Part shown: positions 11,971-20,374 of the stretch, in pieces
How the letters are laid out: each line of letters starts with the position of its first letter
Numbering within the stretch: position 1 is the first letter of the stretch
Assembly: GCA_024449915.1 (NCBI GenBank)
Contig: JAMZAV010002193.1
Location: 46,328-110,327 of the forward strand
Reading direction: 5' to 3'
Length of the DNA stretch: 64,000 bases
DNA from: Sweltsa coloradensis
Lineage: Eukaryota; Arthropoda; Insecta; Plecoptera; Chloroperlidae
Position numbers and translations under genes: made by a program
The notes under the pieces: generated by a model
The model's database searches: none
Told to the model about the DNA's origin: nothing
The model's input: only the letters and a program-made list of their open reading frames with translations

Positions 11971-12197
11971 AGGTGCGATTCCACTATCAGATCGCGCTGC
12001 GCAGATGAGAAATCGCTTTTAGACTTGTTAAAGGTTATGTATGCACTATCGTTGTCACTATTATTCCGAGTTGCTATTGGTTGTTCAGAGTAACGTCACT
12101 GTTAAATCTGGGGAGTGTGGACTTTGTCGGGTAAAATATTGCACATTTTCAAAGTCTCGGATCCAAATCCATGCGATCCAATAGTGGAATCGCACCT
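11971..12197. mobile_element. MITE, 227 bp, 25-bp inverted repeats
   Basis: It starts AGGTGCGATTCCACTATCAG and ends with the inverse ATAGTGGAATCGCACCT. The terminal 25 bases match with about three differences. The interior has no coding signal. No target duplication is clear at the edges (left TTA, right AGG), so the superfamily is unassigned. Confidence 0.75.
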
Positions 12198-12274
12198 AGG
12201 GCCTATAGGCCCTATAAACTCGTGATTTCAAATTTTGTGGTCTTGTGAATGCACGGTTGATTTTTGGCGGCAAG

Positions 12275-12345
12275 CGCGTGTACGCCAATCAACTCAAGAT
12301 CGATCCCCACTCGATGGTAGACCAACTAAGCTATATCGAAAGTCG
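12275..12345 (-). repeat. tRNA-like fragment on the minus strand
   Basis: Read on the minus strand, TATAGCTTAGTTGGTCTACC resembles a tRNA D arm/A box, followed by GGGATCGATC, similar to a B box. Stems are poor. It is probably a tRNA pseudogene or SINE head. Confidence 0.3.
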
Positions 12346-12609
12346 AACTACACCAAGATCAACCCACCACGTCGTAACGTCACATGTATGTAGGCCTACG
12401 TAATGGACGCAGGGACGCCAACAACCAACTCAATTTTGCCAAGTGTTCATAAATGTTCACCATTTTGCCGGAGAACTAGACATAGGCTCACATTTTGATT
12501 TATTTTCATCCTCAAATCAATTTTTAAATAAATTTATGTTATAATCTAGACCTAGCCTGCAATATTGAATAGATGATTAAGAGATTCTGTAAGCAAGTTG
12601 GTTTCTAGG

Positions 12610-12811
12610 TGTTGGAATGATCTTCTTATTCTTATCTAACTACAATTGTTAAGTTGGTATTACTACTAGTTGGTACGACAACTATTTATCTGTATTGTGT
12701 TGGCAACACTGTATACTTGTCGGCGTCCCTTCCGTTGTGAATAAACATGGTTGATGCAAACTGTAGTTGCTTTATCTTTTAAAACAAGCGCAAAACTGAA
12801 TAAATCCAATA
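12610..12811 (+). repeat. 5' LTR of copia element
   Basis: It runs from TGTTGGAATG to AATCCAATA, ends that are imperfect inverted repeats (TGTTGG/CCAATA). An AATAAA signal lies inside GTGAATAAACATGG. It is identical in length and, as far as I can compare, in sequence to the 3' LTR. Confidence 0.93.
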
Positions 12812-12826
12812 GGTTATGGGACCAGG
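12812..12826 (+). promoter_or_regulatory. Primer-binding site, half initiator tRNA-Met type
   Basis: GGTTATGGGACCAGG follows the LTR directly. It is complementary, with one mismatch, to the anticodon region of initiator tRNA-Met. Drosophila copia is known to prime from a fragment of that tRNA cut in the anticodon loop, with a site starting GGTTATGGG, and this element appears to use the same mechanism. Confidence 0.75.
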
Positions 12827-12983
12827 ACGTGTTTTAAAGTGAAGTAAAAATTACATTGAAGGTAGGCCTAGCCTAGTTTGTAATGGCCTAGGGCCTAGGA
12901 CCTAGTTCGACCGAGGGGTAAGTCAGAATTCTTTCTTCATTCATTCAGTGGTGGTCTGTGAGTGATAGTAGGCCTACATCACG

Positions 12984-13832
12984 ATGGCAGACAAATTCCT
13001 GCATTTGGAAAGACTGAATGGTAGTTCGAATTTTGCTACTTGGAAATTTGCAATGGAAATGTACCTACGTCACGAAAAGTTGTGGACTGCTGTCAAGCCT
13101 ATAAAGAAAGATGATGGCACGTTCGAAGCTGTAGACGAGGATACAGATGAAAGGGCAAGAACCAAGATTAACCTGAGCCTACATCCATCTTGCTATGTAC
13201 ATGTAAGAAGTTGTACAACAGCAAAGACTACGTGGGAGAGCCTTGTGAAAGCTTTCGAGGATACGGGTCTAATGAGAAGGTTAGGACTATTAAGAGGTTT
13301 ATTCAGCATGAAAGCAGATCAATTTCAGTCAATGGAGGAATATGTAAACAAGGTTATGTCTCTCAGTTTGCAGTTGACAGACATAGGTTATCCTATGGAT
13401 GACGAATTCCTTGCTGTAATTCTGTTGAGTGGTTTGCCGAGTAGTTATGACCCGCTAGTTATGACTTTGGAGGTTAGTTCTGAAAAACTTACAAGTGATC
13501 AAGTAAAAACCAAATTGCTTCATGAGAATTCCAGAAGAGTTAGTGATGAAAAGGGGACAGCGGCTTTGTACACTTCAAAGGGTGGCAACTATAAAAAGAA
13601 ACCTGGACAGAAGAAATTTCTGTTCAGATGTTTTAGATGTCACGAAGAGGGGCACAAGTCATCGGAATGTTCCAAGAAACTTGACAAAGAATCTAACGAG
13701 GCTCATGGAAACAAGGTTGGTGGATCTCAAGATAAGAAGCAGATGGCAGCTCCAGAGAAAAAAAGGTCTAACTGCATGGAATATGTTCTCAGCACTATCG
13801 GTAAAAGTAGAATCACGAGCATGGCTTCTTGA
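12984..13832 (+). CDS. gag: Copia gag (UBN2/gag-polypeptide type)
   Basis: This 282-codon frame encodes the retrotransposon coat protein that packages RNA into cytoplasmic particles. The start is ATGGCAGAC. The N-terminus 'FLHLERLNGSSNFATWKFAM' is the classic copia gag opening. A zinc knuckle CX2CX4HX4C (CFRCHEEGHKSSEC) lies near residues 215-228, within a lysine-rich basic tail. The frame stops at TGA just as the protease motif begins in the next frame. Copia elements normally read gag-pol as one ORF, so a +1 shift near 13790-13810 separates them here. Confidence 0.9.
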   Translation: MADKFLHLERLNGSSNFATWKFAMEMYLRHEKLWTAVKPIKKDDGTFEAVDEDTDERARTKINLSLHPSCYVHVRSCTTAKTTWESLVKAFEDTGLMRRLGLLRGLFSMKADQFQSMEEYVNKVMSLSLQLTDIGYPMDDEFLAVILLSGLPSSYDPLVMTLEVSSEKLTSDQVKTKLLHENSRRVSDEKGTAALYTSKGGNYKKKPGQKKFLFRCFRCHEEGHKSSECSKKLDKESNEAHGNKVGGSQDKKQMAAPEKKRSNCMEYVLSTIGKSRITSMAS

Positions 13833-13983
13833 TTCGGGAGCGACAGCTACGATGACGCCTCACGCAGATTGGATGCAGAATCGTTCGTGGTGTTCTCCAG
13901 CAGAAGTTACCGTGGCAAACGGTGGTACTACTCAAAGTGGTGATATCGGTGAAGTTGAGATTAAACTGGCAAATGTGATTTGA
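13795..13983 (+). pseudogene. pr: Copia aspartic protease, truncated
   Basis: In the frame one base on from gag, the motif LLDSGATATMTPH is the active site of copia proteases (D-S-G-A followed by the usual T/S-x-H-M-like stretch). The frame then runs about 40 residues with 'VTVANGG', typical of this domain, and stops near 13983 at the deletion junction. The substrate would be the Gag-Pol polyprotein. The domain is too short to be active. Confidence 0.8.
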
Positions 13984-13989
13984 AAGAAG

Positions 13990-15141
13990 TTGTTACATGA
14001 AACAGCCGGAAGGACTGGAATCGGTGAAAGGTAAAGTCTGTCTTTTGAAGAAAGCTTTGTATGGTCTAAGCAAGCGAGTAGAGCTTGGTATGACAAAATT
14101 AATTTAGTACTGCTTGAAATGGGTTAAAAAGATCTGATTTTGAACCATGTATATATTTTAAGTTCGAAAATGGGTGTATTTCATAATCGCCTTGTACGTA
14201 GATGATTTTTTTGTCTTTAGCAATGATGAAAAATACAAATCGGAAGTAACAATGAAAAATCATGAGTAAGTTCAAAATGAAAGATCTTGGAGAGGCAAAA
14301 TGTGTGCTGGGTATGAGGATCAGAAGGCAAAATGGGGAATTATGTTTAGACCAAAAATCTTATATTGAAAAAAACTCTTGAAAGATTTTTAATGGACTAA
14401 TTGTAAACCTTTGAACACTCCAATGGAGGTAGGGTTAAAATTGTCCAGGGCTGAATTCCCAGATCCTTCATTGCCTTATCAGGAACTGATAGGTTCATTA
14501 ATGCGTCTTGCAGTAATCAGCAGACCAGATATTGCACACACAGTAAGTGTGCTCAGCCAATTCAATAATTGCTATGATGAATCTCATTGGGTATGTGCTA
14601 AACGGGTCCTAAGATATTTACAAAAAACAAAGGATTTGTGTCTTGTATACAAGAAAAACAGGTGTTAAACTTGAAGGATTTGCTGATGCAGATTGGGGAA
14701 ATTGTTCTTTGGATAGAAAATCTTTTACTGGATTGTTTTTGTACTTGGAGGATGTGTAATCTCTTGGGAAAGCAGGAAGCAAAAAAAAAACATTGCTCTC
14801 TCAAGCACAGAATCAGAATATATGGCTTTAACTCAATGTGCAAAAGAAGCAATTTTTCTTAAAAATTGTTTAATGAGTTGAATTTTGCAAATAAACAGAA
14901 TGCTATAACTTTCTATAATGATAATCAGTCTGCACATAAACTGTCGGAAAATCAAATGTATCATAACAGGTCAAAACATATTGATATAAGACATCATTTT
15001 ATTAGGGAGTGCGTTACCAATAAGATTATTGATCTAAAATATTTGTCAACAGAAAATATGTTTGCAGATGTACTCACTAAGAGTTTGCATGGTCCAAATC
15101 ATGTAACGTGTGTAAAGGGTTTAGGTATGATGTACAAATAA
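13990..15141 (+). pseudogene. pol: Copia reverse transcriptase C-half and RNase H, frameshifted
   Basis: Pieces in several frames give, in order: KALYGL and the following SRAW-type region of RT; the catalytic YVDD motif (about 14195-14207); the RT thumb region 'SRPDIAHTVSVLSQF' (14515-14565); then RNase H with an ADADWG-type start (about 14685), STESEYMAL (about 14810) and the C-terminal 'HIDIRHHFIRE' and 'ADVLTKSL' (14975-15095). Most breaks sit at A or T runs. The N-terminal RT motifs and all of integrase are absent. It cannot supply its own polymerase. Confidence 0.85.
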
Positions 15142-15208
15142 TCACAAAAATGGTTAATTTTTCTTAACTTTATTGACCAACTGATCATGTATCTAGATTA
15201 AGGGCGAG

Positions 15209-15410
15209 TGTTGGAATGATCTTCTTATTCTTATCTAACTACAATTGTTAAGTTGGTATTACTACTAGTTGGTACGACAACTATTTATCTGTATTGTGTT
15301 GGCAACACTGTATACTTGTCGGCGTCCCTTCCGTTGTGAATAAACATGGTTGATGCAAACTGTAGTTGCTTTATCTTTTAAAACAAGCGCAAAACTGAAT
15401 AAATCCAATA
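15209..15410 (+). repeat. 3' LTR of copia element
   Basis: A 202-bp copy identical to the 5' LTR, preceded by the short purine tract AAGGGCGAG and followed directly by the target duplication CTAGG. Confidence 0.93.
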
Positions 15411-15415
15411 CTAGG

Positions 15416-15704
15416 CCTACTTGGTTCTAGTCTTACGCAATAGCTTATCGAGTTTTAATCGTAAATTTGAGGGGAAATACATCAATAAATTATGGTTGCC
15501 CGTAGGCCTACATGCATTGTTAGTTGCCCCGGGCAACTCGGGCATGGTAATTTTCGAGCCCTGAAGTCATAGGGCCCAATTACCCAACCAACTGAAGAGT
15601 TAATGCAATTTGGGATAAATGCAACCAGCATGAAGAAAATTCTATGAATGTGTAGAATACATTTTAATAGCAATGCTATTAAATAGCCCGAAAATATAGG
15701 CCAG
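15416..15704. other. Non-coding DNA
   Basis: No gene. GTTGCCCG words here also occur near 11805-11825, so a short repeat may lie on both sides of the copia region. Confidence 0.4.
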
Positions 15705-16480
15705 GGAAGTTCGTTATCTCAGTGCTGTGCTCTATACAGACCGAGGGGTTGATGCTGGAATGTGTTCGGTTCTGTTCTGTGTGGGATAACATTGAGCTTT
15801 CTCATGTCGTTTTATCTTAATCTCTGGTCTCGAAACTAATGTGTGGGCCATGAAATGCGACGTGTTACCGAAGCTTCATCTATAAAACAGTGAAATCCAT
15901 GCTAAAGGCAATACCTGTGAATATGTTGTATCGTCACGATGAACCTCGTTACACTTATACAAATATTACACTACAACAATAAACTCTTCCTCATGGAGCT
16001 CAAAAGCTACTGTTCAATGCGATTTTGGAAGACTTCCATGTACTTGACATGCTGCATCGATATGACCTCGCCGCCCCGCACCTTTTGACTACTGCCTGCA
16101 CGCACACAGCCCAGCGGGCGGAGAACCTCGCCTCGCAGTCGGTCTGTTGTTCTTGTCCTAGGCGGATGTGTGTTGTCCGCGCTCCTCGCTCTCGTCTCAT
16201 TGGGCCTCCACATCACACACAGTACAGAGTTAGCTTCTGTTGCTGCTGTATGTGTTGCTTGTTCAAGTCTTTGCTGTGTCCTCGTTCTCATTCATCATTA
16301 CTGTTAATGTTTGTTCCACTTCAAGAGGTTGTCTGTTTGTCCAGAATGGAAGGTTCTGTTCCCTCTTTATTCTGCCCTGCTTGTCAGAGAAGCGCTGCTC
16401 GGCATCTCATGTTGTGCTTTGTCTGTTCCGTCCGTACAGGACAGCGGAAGAGTTGATGTTTAGAAAGTGCCTAGAAATTA
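15705..16480 (+). repeat. Family A repeat, copy 1
   Basis: This belongs to an unclassified repeat found seven times in the window. Hallmarks in order are: ATCGTCACGATGAACCTC (near 15930), CGATATGACCTCGCCGCCCC (16058), CGCCTCGCAGTCGGTC (16129), ATTGGGCCTCCAC, and a pyrimidine-rich half with GTTGTCTGTT and TCTGCCCTGCTTGTCAG. A fragment of the unit's end lies just upstream (15705-15800). Open frames within it are not conserved between copies, so it is not coding. It could be a LINE untranslated part, an LTR-like unit or a novel family. Confidence 0.8.
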
Positions 16481-16795
16481 ATACTTAAAATACTACTATG
16501 TAAAGACAATTGTACTCCACCCTAACATTTACAAAAGCCGTGTATTGGATATACGGCAACTATATGTCAAAGTTATCTTGAATAAGGTATTTCAAGTCCA
16601 ATCTACCAGAATATACCGATCAACACCGAATTTACCACAGTAACAAGACAAAACACCCGTGGCAATCTTCCAATAGGTACCACGGAAGATGTCGCAACTA
16701 GGAACAACGTCATGCAGAATTCTGTAACCCAGAATTTACAATACCTTGCCAATCGAACTGAAAGGGCCAACATAGTCCCAACTGGCAACCTCTTG
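16481..16795. other. Non-coding spacer
   Basis: About 315 bases between family A copy 1 and the SINE-like copy, with no recognisable content. Confidence 0.5.
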
Positions 16796-16796
16796 T

Positions 16797-17113
16797 GGTT
16801 TGGCCCGTCGATTAGGAGAGTTTTACTCCCTGAAACTAATGACGAGCTCTGGGTCGTCGTCGGGAACTTTCCCCTTCCCTTTGACTACCTCCCCGAAGGC
16901 GACGACAATGACAAACACGGACGGATGATGACAGACGGAGACGACCACGACGTGGGGGAACCCCTGCCCTCCCCATACGCTTGTGGCTGGTTCTGACCAG
17001 TACAGGCCTGTCCACCCCTTGTCCCCCCGCGTCACCCCTTACCTCCCTCCCTTCGTCTCGATTAGCCAAAGTGCATAAATATGAGACGTTAAGCAATTTC
17101 TAATCAATCAATC
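16797..17113 (+). mobile_element. SINE-like repeat with (AATC)n tail, copy 1
   Basis: Hallmarks are TTTGGCCCGT, GACGAGCTCTGGGTCGTCGT, GACGACAATGACAA, GTGGCTGGTTCTGACCAG, TCTCGATTAGCCAA and a 3' end GTTAAGCAAT...AATCAATCAATC. The full unit is about 350 bp. The short (AATC)n tail and 5' truncations of other copies are typical of a retroposed family moved by a LINE. No protein is encoded. Confidence 0.85.
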
Positions 17114-17189
17114 ACCAATACCATCTTCTACCTGTTGAGGAAAGTAATTAACAAGATTTGAAAAGTCTACGACTATATACAACAACAAA

Positions 17190-18260
17190 TTCAAAATAAA
17201 AATGCTTTTTTTTGTGATTTAAATATATTTTTTCACTAAAATATGACAGCAACAAAAAATCATTTGGGCACAGATAGCTCTACTGTTGTGCCCATTAAAC
17301 AACACTAACTTGCTAACTAACTAACTATCAACTATAACAACAGTTATATGTGTGTGTGAAGGCTCCGTTATACAGTAGGTCCGCAATAGACAGAAGTTGT
17401 CATGTGGAAGGCAATATCTGCAGCAATATTGCATCGTCACGATGAACCTCGCTGCACGTACAGATTATCACTCACAATATTGAATACACCACTCGGAGTT
17501 CATGTGTTCGTGCCATTAATGCAATTTTTAAAATCTTTAATAAATCTGATGTGCAACATCGATATGACCTCGCCACCTCGCACCTTTTAACTGCCATTTT
17601 CACTCAACACAGCAGCAGACTCGCCTCGCAGTCGGTCCGTTGTTCTTGTTTCAGTCGGACGTGTTTTGTCACGTTCCTCCCCTTAGAAAGAAGTATACAA
17701 TGTAGTAACTCACACTTATAGAAATTGTTTTATCTTGGAGGCGCAAATAACCTTAGCTGTTAAAGCGCCCTAAAACAACTGATACCAATACTAATACGAA
17801 TACGGGCACTAATAACCTTAGTGTTGTGTGCCCTTAAACCCAAATAACTAACTAACTAATATTCTTGTTGGGTCTCCACAGCACAGGAGCAAGCTTCTAT
17901 TGCTGTATAATGTGTTGTTGGAGCAAGTGTTGCCCGTTTTTTCTCCTCACATCATTCTGTTTGATATTTGTTAACGTCAGAAGATTGTCTGTTCTGTCCA
18001 GACTGGAAAGTTTGTTTGCACTCTATTCTGCCCTGCTTGTCAGGGAAGCGTTCGTTATCTCAGTGTTGTGCTCCGTCCGTACAGGCTGTAAAATTTATGT
18101 GCAGAAATTGCTAGGTTCTATTTAGTGTGGGATGAGGGTCTTGATACAACGATTGTGCCCAGTTTCTGTGCTCGGTTTGTGATTGTAGTGAGGACTTAGT
18201 GCAGGTGTTGATGTTGGTGAGGGTGGTGGAAATGTGTGGTTGAGGTACTGCATTAACAGG
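17190..18260 (+). repeat. Family A repeat, copy 2, interrupted
   Basis: It carries the same hallmarks as copy 1 and is especially close to the copy at 53150-54115. The two share an upstream extension with GGGCACAGAT...GTTGTGCCC and a downstream end with GATGAGGGTCTTGACACAAC. It is split by an insert at about 17682-17862. Confidence 0.8.
17682..17862. mobile_element. Insertion with (TAAC)n-type tail inside family A
   Basis: Comparison with the uninterrupted copy at 53630-53650 shows about 180 extra bases here. They end GTGTGCCCTTAAACCC...TAACTAACTAACTAAT, a microsatellite-like tail typical of retroposed 3' ends. Related GGGCAC...GTGCCC hairpin sequence occurs at 17270, 53225 and, inverted, 46400. 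Confidence 0.6.
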
Positions 18261-18740
18261 TCGTAGATTGTTGTAAGGTAGTTCAGCTAAACAAAATCGT
18301 GCCTTTTAAACTTTGATGAATTTGAGTTGTCTGAATCCTTAATTTACAACCAAAGGTGATTCCGAATTTTTCTACCTATTTAAGTTCAATTTCATTTATT
18401 TATTTATTTAACGTCTGTTATATTCAGTTAAAAAAACTAATTTACAAAGGAGGACATCAAAATAAATCTAATTCCATAGATGAAGATTCAAACAATAAGC
18501 AGCAGTTTAGTAAATATTTGTTGTGGTTCTCTACCTCACCAATGAATTCGTTCGACTGACTATTCCACCCCTCGCGCCCGGTTATATACCGAGACGTGGT
18601 GGACGGGTAGTGCAGTCTGGAAGACACCGGTTAGGCAGAGAACCGGGGCCTTGGCCCCTTTTCATTTATTTAAAAATGGTTAACTACATGGTACATTTAT
18701 GCATTGAAAACTAAACATTTCGTCAACAATACAGGTTATA
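18261..18740. other. AT-rich DNA with a GC-rich segment
   Basis: No gene is seen. 18640-18660 contains AACCGGGGCCTTGGCCCCTT with a small hairpin. The rest is AT-rich. Confidence 0.4.
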
Positions 18741-18754
18741 CAGGTATGAGGTCT

Positions 18755-18935
18755 TCATTATCGTCGTCCATATGTTCGTAGATATTGTCCCAGGCCCTTC
18801 TCGAAGGTCTGTCGGCGAGGTTGAGGGCTGTCGGGAGCCATTCTGTTGTATATGTGCAGTCGGGAAACAGGCGGAAAATGTCCACAGGGCCCGGATCCAG
18901 AGAAGGGGAGATTCAGATTTTGGTGGTTTCTCAAT
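18755..18935 (-). pseudogene. Possible C-terminal exon of an unknown protein
   Basis: On the minus strand an open stretch of about 55 codons ends in an acidic tail 'NIYEHMDDDNEDLIPV' followed by a stop. The composition (WLPTALNLADRPSRRAWDN) looks more protein-like than the surrounding frames. I do not recognise the family; a transposable-element ORF end is the most likely source. There is no start codon. Confidence 0.3.
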
Positions 18936-19104
18936 TCTCCCTCACGTCATGATGTAAACTGTGGATTCCACCAATCACAGACAATAGCTCCGCTGCACTA
19001 CATAAAAGGATCCATTATCGGAGATTTATCGACTTGTGTGGAATTTATTTCTCCCAAAATTCTCCCAACAAAACACCTACTATCATACTAGGGGTTTTGG
19101 TTGG

Positions 19105-19467
19105 GGAAATGCATTTTTAAGAAAATGGCGGCAACAAATCAATCAACAACTGAAGTTTTCTCTTGTCAATACCAATGTTCAATCCAAACTCCTCGATAGC
19201 TTCTTTCCATTTATCAATTTTCCATTGCAGTTCTTCAATTGTCTCTGCTCATATTATAATGTCATCAGCATATATCATTGTTCTTGTATCTGGTCCCTCC
19301 ACGATTGACTCTACTCTTCTAATTATCGCATCCATGACAATTGCAAATAATAACGGGGATAACACGCTACCTTGCCTCAGGCCAGAGTTAATACTGAACC
19401 AAACTGTGTTCCCAAAGTTGGTCTGTACACTGCTGGTGCACTGATTGTACATGCTTTTGATTGACAT
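19105..19467 (-). pseudogene. Non-LTR retrotransposon (LINE) reverse transcriptase fragment
   Basis: The minus-strand frame carries the RT block 'GLRQGSVLSPLLFAIVMD' and the catalytic YADD motif (MIYADDIII). The match continues past an in-frame TGA with 'ETIEELQWKIDKW...EFGLNI'. This spans RT fingers/palm motifs of a LINE such as RTE, CR1 or Jockey relatives; I cannot pick the clade. It is truncated on both sides. Confidence 0.85.
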
Positions 19468-19556
19468 ACTTCGTTATCCTCTGGATCGTCATCCTCGGGA
19501 TCGTCCTCCTTGTTATTATTCGCGGAGAAAAGCCCCATTCAGAAATGATTATTTAA

Positions 19557-19573
19557 TATATATATATATACAC
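19557..19573. repeat. (TA)n microsatellite
   Basis: A short uninterrupted run of alternating T and A. Confidence 0.8.
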
Positions 19574-19706
19574 ACTATTATTTTACTACAATTCAGAATC
19601 CCATGGGTATCTGCCTATGGTATCTGCCTTGGAGCAGTTCTCCACTTGACCACCAGATGTCAGCCACTTTGCTTCTAAACGCGAATAGTGTTCTGCTAGA
19701 GATGTT

Positions 19707-19975
19707 GATTGATGATTGATTGGATATTGCTTTACGTTCATATTTATGCAACTTGGCTAATCGAGACGAAGGGAGGGACGTATGGGATGACGCGGGGGGG
19801 ACAAGGGTGGACAGGCCGGTGCTGGTCAGAACCAGCCACAAGCGTATGGGGCGGGCAGGGGTTTCCCCACGTCGCGGTCGTTTCACTGACTGTGTCATCA
19901 TCCGTCCGTGTTGTCATTGTCGTAGCCGTCGGGGAGGTAGTCAAAGGGAAGGGGAAAGTTTCCCCGACGACGACA
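19707..19975 (-). mobile_element. SINE-like repeat, copy 2 (only minus-strand copy)
   Basis: It reads in reverse: the (AATC)n tail appears as GATTGATGATTGATTGG at the left, then the 3' consensus GCAACTTGGCTAATCGAGAC and the body up to GGGGAAAGTTTCCCCGACG. The 5' end is missing. It is the only clear copy in this orientation. Confidence 0.85.
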
Positions 19976-19979
19976 GGCA

Positions 19980-20370
19980 GAGGTAAGGAGAATATACAAC
20001 GATGAGACACAGTAAGTGGCGCAGTTACAAGTGAATAAGGCAGAGGCAAGGAGAATAACTACTATGAGACTGTTCGTAGGCACATTCATTCGTAGCTTAC
20101 TTTACTTCAACGTCATTAGGAAACGTACTGATGTATGCATTTACTGTGGTAATTGGCATAAAAATAGAAGCTTTTAATGTGGTGTACTGGTTCATGTGAG
20201 TTCCTGTGTCTCGTTGCAATTATATATCGTTGATAGTTGTACATTACCGACACAGAGGGGTGTTACATAAACTTTTAGAAGGACGAAACACTGCACATCT
20301 GCATTTTGCCTTGCCTGAACAATTTTTGTGATCTTTCCAAATCTTCCGTCATTAGTTACTACTTATAAAT
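19980..20370. other. Non-coding spacer
   Basis: A short duplicated phrase (GGCAGAGGTAAGGAGAATA / GGCAGAGGCAAGGAGAATA at 19976 and 20041) is the only structure seen. Confidence 0.5.
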
Positions 20371-20374
20371 TGTT

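Larger units (their letters stand above)
12605..15415 (+). mobile_element. Ty1/copia LTR retrotransposon, young, internally deleted
   Basis: A complete insertion is visible: target duplication CTAGG (12605-12609 and 15411-15415), two 202-bp LTRs identical by eye, a primer-binding site, gag, a protease start, the end of RT and RNase H. Integrase and the N-terminal half of RT are missing, with the junction near 13980. Identical LTRs mean very recent insertion. The internal frames are nevertheless broken several times, mostly at A runs, so either a defective copy was mobilised by another element or some breaks are sequencing errors. A complete copia element is about 5 kb; this one is 2.8 kb. Confidence 0.93.

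Noticed and set aside
13780..13835. Programmed +1 frameshift between copia gag and protease
   Set aside because: Copia elements normally use one ORF, no slippery motif is evident, and many other indels are present in this copy.
16025..16456. Cys-rich ORF of 143 codons in family A
   Set aside because: The frame is not conserved in the other six family A copies.
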